Assembly: GCF_011059105.1 (NCBI RefSeq)
Contig: NZ_JAALLS010000021.1
Span: 20,107-84,106, forward strand
From: Fodinibius halophilus
GTDB lineage: Bacteria > Bacteroidota > Rhodothermia > Balneolales > Balneolaceae
Reading direction: 5' to 3'
DNA: 64,000 nt
In this document: piece by piece, positions 26,602-35,092 of the stretch
How the letters are laid out: the number at the start of each line of letters is the position of its first letter
How positions within the stretch are numbered: the first letter of the stretch is position 1
Made by a program: the position numbers and the translations under genes
The notes under the pieces: model-generated
Told to the model about the DNA's origin: nothing
Databases searched by the model: none
Seen by the model: the letters and a program-made list of their open reading frames with translations, nothing else

Positions 26602-27603
26602 ATGCATGATATAGTTTTAATTCCCGGAGACGGAATTGGTCCCGAAATCACTAAATCTGTAACAACCATCTTTGATGAGGCAGGTGCCGACATCAACTGG
26701 ATAGAACATATTGCCGGTCTTACCGCCCAAGAAGAGCTAGGCAACCCCTTGCCCGACGAAACTATTGAGGCGATAGAGAAGCATCGTATCGCCTTAAAGG
26801 GACCTTTGACGACCCCAGTGGGTGCCGGCTTCCGATCTGTTAATGTTGCTATGCGAAAAAAGTTTGCGCTGTATAGCAATATTCGCCCTGCCAAAACCTT
26901 GCCCCATATTCACAGCCGATTTGAAGATGTTGATCTGGTCATGTTCCGTGAAAATACCGAAGGACTCTACATCGGTAAAGAACAATGGGTTGAAGAAGAC
27001 AGCCACGCCGAAAGCATTGCGGTTGTTACCCGGGATGCCAGTGAAAAAGTAGTGCGTGCTGCCTTTGAGTATGCTAAAAACAAAGGGCGTGACAAGGTTA
27101 CGCTCGTTCATAAAGCTAATATTCTAAAGTATACCTGTGGTCTCTTTATGGAAGTTGGCGAAGAGATTGCCAAAGATTATCCCGATATTGAGTATGAAGA
27201 TCTTATCGTAGATAATATGGCCATGCAGATGGTTATGCGTCCTGAGCAATTTGACGTGATTGTAACCACCAATCTTTTTGGAGATATCCTCTCTGACTTG
27301 GCATCGGGCCTTGTTGGCGGACTTGGTCTTACCGGGGCAGCTAATATCGGAGACGATGCTGCAATGTTTGAAGCAGTACACGGTTCTGCACCTGATATCG
27401 CCGGCCAAAATAAAGCAAACCCCATTGCATTCTTGCTCTCTGGGTTAATGCTCTTAGATCACATTGATGAAAACAAATTGGCTGACCGCATCAGGCAAGC
27501 TGTTTACTATACACTGGAAGACAAATCTGTCTGTACTCCCGATATTGGAGGCAGCGGAACAACCGAAACCTTTACTGAGGCTGTTTGTAATAACCTACAA
27601 TAA
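26602..27603 (+). CDS. NAD-type isocitrate/isopropylmalate dehydrogenase family protein (likely isocitrate dehydrogenase)
   Basis: Beta-decarboxylating dehydrogenase of 333 aa, a length typical for the IDH/IPMDH NAD group. Seen: IPGDGIGPEIT, the substrate site GPLTTPVGAGFRSVNVAMRKKF and the NIRP motif, the MFRENTEGLYIG loop, catalytic HKANILKYTCGLF, metal-site NLFGDILSDLAS, and NAD-site HGSAPDIAGQNKANP. The SxNxxxRxxF pattern in the substrate loop and the RENTEG motif fit isocitrate, whereas isopropylmalate enzymes differ there. It supplies 2-oxoglutarate in the citric acid cycle. It is a single gene that ends at a strong hairpin shared with the convergent phosphodiesterase gene. Confidence 0.88.
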   Translation: MHDIVLIPGDGIGPEITKSVTTIFDEAGADINWIEHIAGLTAQEELGNPLPDETIEAIEKHRIALKGPLTTPVGAGFRSVNVAMRKKFALYSNIRPAKTLPHIHSRFEDVDLVMFRENTEGLYIGKEQWVEEDSHAESIAVVTRDASEKVVRAAFEYAKNKGRDKVTLVHKANILKYTCGLFMEVGEEIAKDYPDIEYEDLIVDNMAMQMVMRPEQFDVIVTTNLFGDILSDLASGLVGGLGLTGAANIGDDAAMFEAVHGSAPDIAGQNKANPIAFLLSGLMLLDHIDENKLADRIRQAVYYTLEDKSVCTPDIGGSGTTETFTEAVCNNLQ

Positions 27604-27613
27604 AGCATTTCTA

Positions 27614-27653
27614 AACAGGATGGAGATGTACAAGCGTATATCTCTATCCTGTT
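27614..27653. terminator. Long hairpin between convergent genes
   Basis: Fourteen-bp arms AACAGGATGGAGAT and ATCTCTATCCTGTT, with one G-U pair, around a 12-nt loop. The right arm contains the stop codon region of the minus-strand phosphodiesterase. It can stop transcription from both sides. Confidence 0.75.
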
Positions 27654-28135
27654 AATTCTTTAAAGTCTACCTTCATTGTCTCGGTATCAACCAGTGCGAT
27701 GGTTGCTTCACCTCCGAAACCGTGCACGGTACCCGGATTTATGGCAAGAGTATCGTTAATGATTTTTGCCTTCTTCTTATGGGTATGCCCCGATACCACA
27801 ATATCATAACGCCCACACTCTTCAAGAGCTGTTGTGATAGGAAGATCAGTACCATGATACAGAGCTATCCGTTCCTCGTTTAGTTCCAGCTCTCCAAAGC
27901 TTCCCATATGCTCAGCTCCAATATCCTTGAACTTTTCTATCAACAAATAGTGGTCTCCGTCATTATTACCAAAAACTCCTTTCAACGGTAAGCCCTCGAA
28001 AGGAGGAATCGTAAAAGGACTACAAAAATCACCGGAATGTAACACTAAATCGACATTCTCCTCTTTAAAAATATGTACTGCCTGCTCTATATGGGGCACG
28101 TGATCATGGGAGTCTGATAATAAGCCTAATAACAT
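27644..28135 (-). CDS. YfcE/MJ0936-type metallophosphoesterase
   Basis: Small calcineurin-like phosphoesterase of 163 aa. All metal-binding blocks are present: LLSDSHDH, LHSGDF, FGNNDGD, YHGTD, SGHTHKKK. This length and layout fit the YfcE / MJ0936 group of phosphodiesterases that cleave model substrates such as bis-pNPP; the natural substrate is unknown. It is a single gene, convergent with the isocitrate dehydrogenase gene, and the stop codon sits inside the shared hairpin. Confidence 0.92.
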   Translation of the reverse strand: MLLGLLSDSHDHVPHIEQAVHIFKEENVDLVLHSGDFCSPFTIPPFEGLPLKGVFGNNDGDHYLLIEKFKDIGAEHMGSFGELELNEERIALYHGTDLPITTALEECGRYDIVVSGHTHKKKAKIINDTLAINPGTVHGFGGEATIALVDTETMKVDFKELTG

Positions 28136-28272
28136 AGCATCTTAGTTTGAACTTTGTGTGAGAATAAAAGGGTAATTTAATTAGCGAATATCAGCACAAT
28201 ACGCAATAACATTAATATGCTTTATAAGCTTATAACAATCACTGTTACTTTATCATAAGTATATAAGCAAAC

Positions 28273-29430
28273 TTAGTTCCCTATTTGTTCTAATAAATCC
28301 TCAGATCGGTCTTTATACTTATTATCTATGCCCGCTCTGCTTACTTTTTTCAGATAGCTTTTGGCCGCATTGACATTATTTTGCTTGTAGAGCAACTTAC
28401 CAGCAAGGTAGCCGGCAGCTGTATAAAAAGATCGCTCCGTGGAGTTAGGTAACTCGGTACTTGCAGCAAAAGCTTCTTTATATGCTTCAATTGCTTGCTC
28501 CCTTTCATCTTTCTTTTCAAAAATCCGCCCTTTCCATGTCAGAAGCTCTTCCTCCATCACCTCAAAATGTGGAAGCTCTCTTTCTTTCCAGCGATTCAAA
28601 ATCTCGTTAATAGCGGTAAACGCCTCATTATACCGACCTTGCTTGTAATAACTCTTTATTAATATCCGTGCATAGTAATTATTATCGGGATATTTGTTAT
28701 ACAGTTCTTCGAATTCTCGAACAGCAATTTTGTACTTTTTCTCGTAGTTATAGTTGATATTTCCCAAAAAGTAGGTAGCTTCCGCCCGTGCAAATATTGC
28801 TTCATCCGAAGCTTCTCTAATAAGCTGCAGCCCCCTTGTTTTATCCCCCGAGGGTAATGCCCAAGAAACAGTTTTAACAATGGGGTACGCTTCCGGCAGA
28901 TAAGCGGTATAATAAAGTTTGAGTCCCTCGGCCAGTTTTAAATCTGCAAGATCGGGCTGTTTCTGCTTCAGGTATTGATGGGCCTTCATCGCTTTACGAC
29001 CATACCGCATACTGGTCACCCAGTTACTGCGATTGGCATTATGGCGAGCCAGGTAACCATTACTGATTGCCCTTATTATTAAACCGTCGGCATGTGAGGG
29101 GTGCTTGTAAAGTAGTTTACCGGCTTGGTAATCCACCCTCTTCATAATATTAATAAATCGTTCGTCATGTGCAGTATCCTGCAGGTCAGAAAGGACCTTC
29201 CACCAGTATTTCATCCCCTCCAGTAGCGTCCATATAGGATGTTCGGGATACACTTTCTTCCATGGGGCAAGTCGACTATCGGCCCCATCAAAATTAAAAT
29301 TGTAAATAGAATCTACAGCTGCTTTTGCATCGGGATGGAATTCGGGATCGTTAATAAGTTCCGGCACCTGACCAGAAGTAGAAACAGTTACACTTACAAG
29401 AAGTGTAATAAGAAAAATAAATCGACGCAT
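28273..29430 (-). CDS. Exported TPR-repeat protein
   Basis: Protein of 385 aa with a signal peptide (MRRFIFLITLLVSVTVSTSGQ) from the ATG at 29430. A longer in-frame version would begin at 29466, directly against the upstream gene's stop, without a signal peptide at its N-terminus. From residue ~200 onward there are helix pairs of the TPR type (ARAEATYFLGNINYNYEKKY, EEFELYNKYPDNNYYARILI, KSYYKQGRYNEAFTAINEIL). These proteins usually bind other envelope proteins. No catalytic residue is visible. It follows the dienelactone-type hydrolase by 36 bp, so the two are probably one transcript. Confidence 0.85.
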   Translation of the reverse strand: MRRFIFLITLLVSVTVSTSGQVPELINDPEFHPDAKAAVDSIYNFNFDGADSRLAPWKKVYPEHPIWTLLEGMKYWWKVLSDLQDTAHDERFINIMKRVDYQAGKLLYKHPSHADGLIIRAISNGYLARHNANRSNWVTSMRYGRKAMKAHQYLKQKQPDLADLKLAEGLKLYYTAYLPEAYPIVKTVSWALPSGDKTRGLQLIREASDEAIFARAEATYFLGNINYNYEKKYKIAVREFEELYNKYPDNNYYARILIKSYYKQGRYNEAFTAINEILNRWKERELPHFEVMEEELLTWKGRIFEKKDEREQAIEAYKEAFAASTELPNSTERSFYTAAGYLAGKLLYKQNNVNAAKSYLKKVSRAGIDNKYKDRSEDLLEQIGN

Positions 29431-29466
29431 TATAGCTTTTTCTTCATTAACCGACCGGCTGTTCAA

Positions 29467-30342
29467 TTATTGCAGATGCTTTTGGAACCAAGCAGTAGTA
29501 TAGTCCAATGCCTGCTGAAATGCTTCCGGAAATTCATCCTCATCAAACGGATGAGCGGTATCAAAAGTATGTCCGGAATCCTCAATAAGTTTCAGGTCTT
29601 TATGATCAGAAGCGCAATTCCTATACAACTGTTCGGCATTATCATAGGAGGCTGCCTCATCACCTTTGGAATGAATAAACAGAGCCGGTATGGTCAGCTC
29701 ACGGGCACGCTTTACAGCCATCAACCGATCCGCATTTTCCAGGGCATCCTTGTAAACCACATCCTTAACCGGCATAACCTGGCCGGTGCGACCATTCATA
29801 ATTTCGGTTACTCCCTTATTTTCCCAGTCAGATATCATATCCTCACTCCAACGGGCATTATAATCGGCTACTGCCGACCACGTAACAACGGATGCGACCT
29901 CGGCATATTCCGCTGCGGCAGCCACTGCAGTATGTCCCCCCCGGGAGTGACCTAGTAATCCTATACTACCGGTATCAACACTGGAACCCGCTGGAAAAAC
30001 CTGTTCATTGTGTATAGCAGAGATCATCGATCGCACATCTTCCAGATCCTGGCTCAATGTTTCGCGGGCAAATAGATCCAGCTGGTCAAACTCAGTCATA
30101 CTTTCGCCCACTCCATTCAGCGAAAAGTTCATTGCTGCCACTGCAAAACCGGCTTCACTTATGGCAGCGCAAGCTTCGGGGAATGCCCCCCAGTCTTTAA
30201 ATCCCTTAAAGCCGTGCAAAAAAATAACTACCGGCAAAGGCTCTGCCCCACTGTTCGGAGGCAGATAACAATCATAATAAATTGGAAGTCCTTCGTTTGA
30301 AGAAACAGAACCCGATTCTTTTGTAATTGTTGATGAACTCAT
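29467..30342 (-). CDS. Alpha/beta hydrolase (dienelactone hydrolase-like)
   Basis: Cytoplasmic alpha/beta hydrolase of 291 aa from the ATG at 30342; the in-frame TTG at 30351 is less likely. Triad visible in PVVIFLHGFKGF (oxyanion), GLLGHSRGGH (Ser), FIHSKGDEAASYDN (Asp) and EDSGHTFD (His). The GHSRGGH elbow and overall length are like the dienelactone hydrolase and acetyl-xylan-esterase-like groups. Substrate unknown. It is adjacent to the TPR protein gene and may share its message. Confidence 0.88.
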   Translation of the reverse strand: MSSSTITKESGSVSSNEGLPIYYDCYLPPNSGAEPLPVVIFLHGFKGFKDWGAFPEACAAISEAGFAVAAMNFSLNGVGESMTEFDQLDLFARETLSQDLEDVRSMISAIHNEQVFPAGSSVDTGSIGLLGHSRGGHTAVAAAAEYAEVASVVTWSAVADYNARWSEDMISDWENKGVTEIMNGRTGQVMPVKDVVYKDALENADRLMAVKRARELTIPALFIHSKGDEAASYDNAEQLYRNCASDHKDLKLIEDSGHTFDTAHPFDEDEFPEAFQQALDYTTAWFQKHLQ

Positions 30343-30407
30343 TGCTCTCAAATATTAAATTGCTCTTCTTCATTTATTTACATTCAGCAAACAGCGAAAA
30401 CCTCTTT

Positions 30408-31211
30408 TTAGGTAAAATTAAGAGGATCAAGTTTTACCATTTTTCGGAGTGCATTAATTTCTTTTCTTCTGAGGTAACGCCAACGACTCATTTTTACATC
30501 CTTCAACGTAAGCCCTGCATACTCAACACGTTTTAACTTTGTAACTTCCGAATCAAAATATTCGACCATTCGGCGAACCAACCGGTTACGTCCCTCAAAA
30601 ATGGACATCACAAAACCATCGGGCGTTCGACTTATCTTATGCGCTTTGGCCGGTCCATCTTCCAGCTCAATACCTTCTGCCAGCTGCTGGATCTGATCAT
30701 CTTTGAGACCGGGCAATGTTTCAACCTCATACGTCTTTCGCACCTGGTAACTGGGATGCATCAGGCGGTTAGCAAGGTCTCCATCATTGGTCAACAATAG
30801 CAACCCCATAGTATGGCGATCGAGCCGCCCTACCGGGTATACACGCTTGCCGGTGGCATCTTCAATCTTATCCATCACGGTATCACGGCCACGCGGGTCG
30901 TCCGTAGTTGTTATCGTGTCTTTGGGTTTGTTGAGTAAGATATAAACAAACTTCTCCAGGCTGAGTGTTTGCCCTTCTACCACTACCTCATCTGTCCGGC
31001 GCACCTTAACACCCATCTGTGTGACTACTTCACCATTAACTTTCACTTTACCGGCAGCAATGTAATCATCCGCTTTTCTCCGTGATGTAAAGCCACAGTG
31101 TGCGATATACTTATTCAGCCGGATCAGTTCATCCTTGTCATAATTCTGTTCAGCCTGGTGTAAGGGTTCGTTTTTATTACCAGATGGTCTATTCTTCTTC
31201 TTTCGACTCAT
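30408..31211 (-). CDS. rluB: Large-subunit rRNA pseudouridine synthase (RsuA/RluB family)
   Basis: RNA-modifying enzyme of 267 aa. An N-terminal extension rich in Lys and Asn is followed by an S4 RNA-binding domain (RLNKYIAHCGFTSRRKADDYI, KVNGEVVTQMGVKVR) and the catalytic domain with the Asp-bearing motif PVGRLDRHTMGLLLLT and the later FEGRNRLVRRMVEYF. That set fits RluB/RluE/RsuA enzymes, which isomerise uridine in rRNA; position cannot be told from sequence. Its start overlaps the scpB end by 23 bp, and ScpB-RluB is a common gene pair. Confidence 0.9.
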   Translation of the reverse strand: MSRKKKNRPSGNKNEPLHQAEQNYDKDELIRLNKYIAHCGFTSRRKADDYIAAGKVKVNGEVVTQMGVKVRRTDEVVVEGQTLSLEKFVYILLNKPKDTITTTDDPRGRDTVMDKIEDATGKRVYPVGRLDRHTMGLLLLTNDGDLANRLMHPSYQVRKTYEVETLPGLKDDQIQQLAEGIELEDGPAKAHKISRTPDGFVMSIFEGRNRLVRRMVEYFDSEVTKLKRVEYAGLTLKDVKMSRWRYLRRKEINALRKMVKLDPLNFT

Positions 31212-32034
31212 GATCTACCTGTTCTTCCGTTTCATTAGTTTCATCTTCTGATTCTTCTTCACCTTCATCGTCATCATCCAGTAAAAGTTCTTCTGCTGTG
31301 TATTCTTCCAAATTGGGGATTTCAACTTCATCTTCATCAATCTTCTCTACGGCTTCGATTAGTGAGAGAGCCGTTTCAGCCGTATCGTCATCCTCGACCT
31401 TATCCTGAAGCTCTTTGAGTTCCAATTGACGATCAAAAAGGAACTGGCGATGTTCCGCCATATCATCATCTTTCAGGATTTCTTCAATCTCACGCGGCTT
31501 GGGCAATTCATCAATACTGTTGATGCCAAAGTGCTTTAAAAAATATTTTGTGGTTCGGTAAAGCAATGGCTTACCCGGAGCATCTAGCCGTCCAGAGACT
31601 TCAATAAGGACTTTCTCTAGCAACTGGCGTAGAATATAGCCGGAATCAACACCACGAATATCATCAACCTCAGGCTTTGTTACCGGTTGTTTGTAGGCTA
31701 CAATAGCCAACGTTTCAATAGCAGACTGCGAGAGTTTTCGGTACGCATTCTCATGCTGAAAAATACTCAGCCAAGGCTCGTATCGTTTTTTAGTGGCAAA
31801 AGTATAGCCTCCTGCCACGTAATCAATTCTAAATGCCAAGCCATTTTCTTCGTACCGCTGATTCAGCTTATCTACAAATGGCTCAATCGCATCCGTTTCA
31901 AGCCCCAGATTCTCTTCCCCTTTGGCAATAATTTCACAAATCTTTTCCTCCGAAATCGGTTCCGGACTGGCAAAAATAAGAGATTCAATCACCGATGATA
32001 GGCGGGTACCGTCAACAAATTGGTAATCTTCCAT
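31189..32034 (-). CDS. scpB: Segregation and condensation protein B (ScpB)
   Basis: Non-SMC subunit of the bacterial condensin, which works with SMC and ScpA in chromosome segregation. The start chosen is the ATG at 32034, with AGAAAAGG just upstream; an upstream Met in frame (32094) would add 20 residues that do not look like ScpB. The fold is two winged helices (SVIESLIFASPEPISEEKI; SAIETLAIVAYKQPVTKPEV; RGVDSGYILRQLLEKVLIE; LLYRTTKYFLKHFGINS). The last ~70 residues form a strongly acidic tail (LLDDDDEGEEESEDETNE) that is longer than in most homologues. No scpA is in the window. It overlaps rluB. Confidence 0.93.
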   Translation of the reverse strand: MEDYQFVDGTRLSSVIESLIFASPEPISEEKICEIIAKGEENLGLETDAIEPFVDKLNQRYEENGLAFRIDYVAGGYTFATKKRYEPWLSIFQHENAYRKLSQSAIETLAIVAYKQPVTKPEVDDIRGVDSGYILRQLLEKVLIEVSGRLDAPGKPLLYRTTKYFLKHFGINSIDELPKPREIEEILKDDDMAEHRQFLFDRQLELKELQDKVEDDDTAETALSLIEAVEKIDEDEVEIPNLEEYTAEELLLDDDDEGEEESEDETNETEEQVDHESKEEE

Positions 32035-32111
32035 AACCTTTTCTAATTGATGGGAATTCACTTCTTTGGCTTGTAACCCAATCCAAGCGCACATTAAAAT
32101 AACAAAAAAAG

Positions 32112-33065
32112 TTAACTCTCGTGCTCTTTGATAATAAAGAATCCATCGTTACCCTGACTCTGATACAGGGGCATGAGAATGTAACCGTCGCAACGTGCGA
32201 CAATTTTTCCTTCCTTATCTGATGCAAGCCACTCACCTTTCTTTACCGGCTGGAAATTTTTGTAACCCGGCTGCATCCTAAACTCATCACCGGATTCAAT
32301 AATATGCTGATAAACCAGCTCGGTTTCCACCGGCAGGTATTTGGTGTGCGAGCGCATATGCTTTTCATACTTCTTTATTTGATCCACATATTGCTGTTCA
32401 ATACAACCCACCGCCTGCAACAGTAACATCAGTGAAGCAGTCGTATTATACTCTGTTAACTGGTGCCTGTGCTGACCACCTTCCAATCCAAAAGAGACAA
32501 AGCCCTGCTTTTGATAATAACCGAGAGCGGTACCCAGCAATGACTCTTCAATCCCAAAAACCATAGGTACATGAAGCTTTGATAATAGCTTCCGCTGCTT
32601 GGGATCTGAGCTGGTAATAGTAAACATCCATCCATCAGCAGAAAAGGTGTGGACATCAGCCAATATCACGGGTCCGTTGGTCCTGTTTTCAATGTTATCA
32701 AGAATTCTTAATAACCGCTTCATCTCCACTCGTTCGCTAGAGCCCAACTCTTTTTCCGGCGTCTCCCGAACTTCACTGATAACCGAGGGAAACCAGATAC
32801 GATTCATATCCTCATCGATATAGCGCATATTCTGTTCCAACGCACTGATATTAGCACGCAACCCCAGCAAATGTCCATCGATAGGCGGTTCTATACCATG
32901 GAGCGTTCCAATAACATTTTTCACGGCCTCAACTCCGGCGCGCTCATTGCCATGCATGCCAGCCAAGACTACCACAGTAGGACCATCCGGGTCCCCTTCA
33001 ACAGCACCTATGATTCGTTTATTGATATCTTCTGTTTTTACTTTTGCTACGCTACTATTGTTCAT
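32112..33065 (-). CDS. Succinylglutamate desuccinylase/aspartoacylase-family zinc deacylase
   Basis: M14-like zinc amidohydrolase of 317 aa. Zinc motif H-x-x-E appears as AGMHGNERAG (His and Glu), and the third ligand is the His in LADVHTFSADG. The family removes acyl groups from amino-acid derivatives such as N-acetylaspartate or N-succinylglutamate; the C-terminal beta-domain is present and full length. The exact substrate is unknown. The start overlaps the GCS2-CBS gene by 11 bp, so a ligase that joins an amino acid and a hydrolase that cleaves an amide are made from one message. Confidence 0.88.
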   Translation of the reverse strand: MNNSSVAKVKTEDINKRIIGAVEGDPDGPTVVVLAGMHGNERAGVEAVKNVIGTLHGIEPPIDGHLLGLRANISALEQNMRYIDEDMNRIWFPSVISEVRETPEKELGSSERVEMKRLLRILDNIENRTNGPVILADVHTFSADGWMFTITSSDPKQRKLLSKLHVPMVFGIEESLLGTALGYYQKQGFVSFGLEGGQHRHQLTEYNTTASLMLLLQAVGCIEQQYVDQIKKYEKHMRSHTKYLPVETELVYQHIIESGDEFRMQPGYKNFQPVKKGEWLASDKEGKIVARCDGYILMPLYQSQGNDGFFIIKEHES

Positions 33066-35001
33066 CAGAGTTGTTGTTCGAATGTAGTACTTTAAGCAAC
33101 CGCCCTGTTATTGCCATATAATTCTGTTCTGTTATAATGCCTACCAGTCGATTATTTTTAACCACCGGAAGACAACCAATTTGTTGGCTCTCCATAATAT
33201 CCATAGCCTCCATAATCGAAGCTTCCGGATGAATGGTAATAGGATTCGTGATCATGATATCTTCTACCGATTTAACCACATCTTCCTCATGATTCACTGA
33301 TTTACTGTAGGCGTTAAAAATCATCCGCATGGTAACCAATCCTACCAGCTGTTTTTTGTCATCCTCTACCGGAACATAACGGATACGCCGCCAATCCATC
33401 AGGTTGGCCGTAAATTCCAGGATATCATCCTTTTGAACGGTAAACAGATCGGTGGTCATAAATTCTTCCACAATCAAATTGGAAGGCTGCCAATGTTCCA
33501 GGTCTTCCATCCGGGCCCGGCCCCATTTATGCACGGGCTCTCCTTTCTTTTGATTCTTGATCATGGCCGTGGTAATAGCAGCAAGCGTCTGTTCCTTGGA
33601 TTGGTTTTCCTTCTTGAGCGTGGCGTAGTTATTCAGCATCCAATATGAGGGCGTTTGGCCTGACTCTACGCGCTTCTCAATAATCTCAAGATAGCCAGTT
33701 ATGTCATCATCATCAATATCCACTTTTTCCAACCCCTCGCGGGCAATGGGCAGCAGCTCTTCGGTAATAAGATCTACGGCATTAATTCGCTGATCATCAA
33801 ACCACCGAAACTTGGTATCCAATCCCAACTTCGATGCTGCTACAAAATTCATCCGTGCATCATCAAAATCCATTTTCTCTGATACATCAGGATAGTAATC
33901 ATCCATCTTATTCATCAATCCCAACCAAAAAGCCGAATTGGCAATTTCATCCGTTACCGTTGGGCCCGAGGGAAATACCCTGTTCTCAATACGCAGATGT
34001 GCTTTACCATCAATGACTCCATAACAAGGACGATTCCATCGATATACCGTACCGTTATGTACCTGTAGTGCTTTAAGAGCCGGAGGGGTCCCTTCATCCA
34101 GCATCTTCCCCACATCTTCGGTAACCTCCGAACTGAGCATCACCCGATAGCGCGCCGTATCTTCCTGGAAGATCTCGAGAATACTCTCTTTCACCCATTC
34201 ATTACCAAACGTCACGCGCGGACTACTTTCTCTGAGATGATCCCCTACCGTTCGTGTATCCACCGATTGTTGAAAAAGGGCGATACGCGTTTCATTCCAC
34301 AAGCGCTTTCCAAACAGGATGGGCGAGCCCACCGTACTTGCCAATACCGGGGCCGTTATAAGCTGAGATATATTATATTTGGGCACAAATTCTTCGGGGG
34401 TTACCTGCAGGTGCACCTGGAATGCGGTATTACAGGCCTCTAACAAAGGGGAATCAAACTTCATTAGCAGTTCATCCATCCCCTGTATCCGGAGATCAAA
34501 ATCCTCACTTCGCAACGACATTATTGCTTCCGAAAGTGCCCGATACCGCTGTAGAGGCGTCATATTTTTCAGATCCACATCCATCTTTCGGATCGTTGGC
34601 AAAATGCCGGTCAGTAATATCTCTCCCCCGAGCTCTTCGGTTACTTCCCGGGCCTGGTCTACCTTCTTCTGTAAATTCTCCTCCATCCGGGACAGGCAAT
34701 CGCCCTTAAACTCAAGAGGCTTCAGGTTAATCTCCAGGTTAAACTTGGCAAACTCGGTGGTAAAATCTCCGGCATCATCAGCACTCAACTTTTCCATGAT
34801 CTCCATAGAACGAGGCCACGCCTTTGCTTGCTGATCTACCAAACAGAGCTCCTGCTCGGCCCCTATCCTGATTGTATCTGACTCAAACCAGTCCCCTTCA
34901 TCCAGCATTCGATCCAGTGCTCGTAAATCTTTGAGCACATACTTCATAAAGCGCTGCACTTCTTCTTGGCTGTCGGCTAACTTTACCCGTGATTCACCCA
35001 T
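33055..35001 (-). CDS. GCS2-family carboxylate-amine ligase fused to a CBS-domain pair
   Basis: Protein of 648 aa. Residues ~1-480 belong to the glutamate-cysteine ligase 2 (GCS2) group of ATP-dependent carboxylate-amine ligases: IRIGAEQELCLVD, EFAKFNLEINLKPLEF, AFQVHLQV, NETRIALFQQSVD, VFPSGPTVTDEIANSAFWLGL. The last ~130 residues form two CBS domains (VEEFMTTDLFTVQKDD and the VEDIMITNPITIHPEASIMEAMDIM copy), a nucleotide-sensing Bateman module. Such a fusion suggests adenylate control of the ligase. True glutathione synthesis is possible, but no glutathione synthetase is nearby, so another dipeptide-like product is just as likely. It overlaps the aspartoacylase-like gene. Confidence 0.85.
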   Translation of the reverse strand: MGESRVKLADSQEEVQRFMKYVLKDLRALDRMLDEGDWFESDTIRIGAEQELCLVDQQAKAWPRSMEIMEKLSADDAGDFTTEFAKFNLEINLKPLEFKGDCLSRMEENLQKKVDQAREVTEELGGEILLTGILPTIRKMDVDLKNMTPLQRYRALSEAIMSLRSEDFDLRIQGMDELLMKFDSPLLEACNTAFQVHLQVTPEEFVPKYNISQLITAPVLASTVGSPILFGKRLWNETRIALFQQSVDTRTVGDHLRESSPRVTFGNEWVKESILEIFQEDTARYRVMLSSEVTEDVGKMLDEGTPPALKALQVHNGTVYRWNRPCYGVIDGKAHLRIENRVFPSGPTVTDEIANSAFWLGLMNKMDDYYPDVSEKMDFDDARMNFVAASKLGLDTKFRWFDDQRINAVDLITEELLPIAREGLEKVDIDDDDITGYLEIIEKRVESGQTPSYWMLNNYATLKKENQSKEQTLAAITTAMIKNQKKGEPVHKWGRARMEDLEHWQPSNLIVEEFMTTDLFTVQKDDILEFTANLMDWRRIRYVPVEDDKKQLVGLVTMRMIFNAYSKSVNHEEDVVKSVEDIMITNPITIHPEASIMEAMDIMESQQIGCLPVVKNNRLVGIITEQNYMAITGRLLKVLHSNNNSDEQ

Positions 35002-35092
35002 AAGTATCTAATTAAGTTATTGATACCTTAGTTATGCCTGTAATAATCGAATTAATTATACAGAATGCAAGTCCCTAGCATTCCATTACTCA

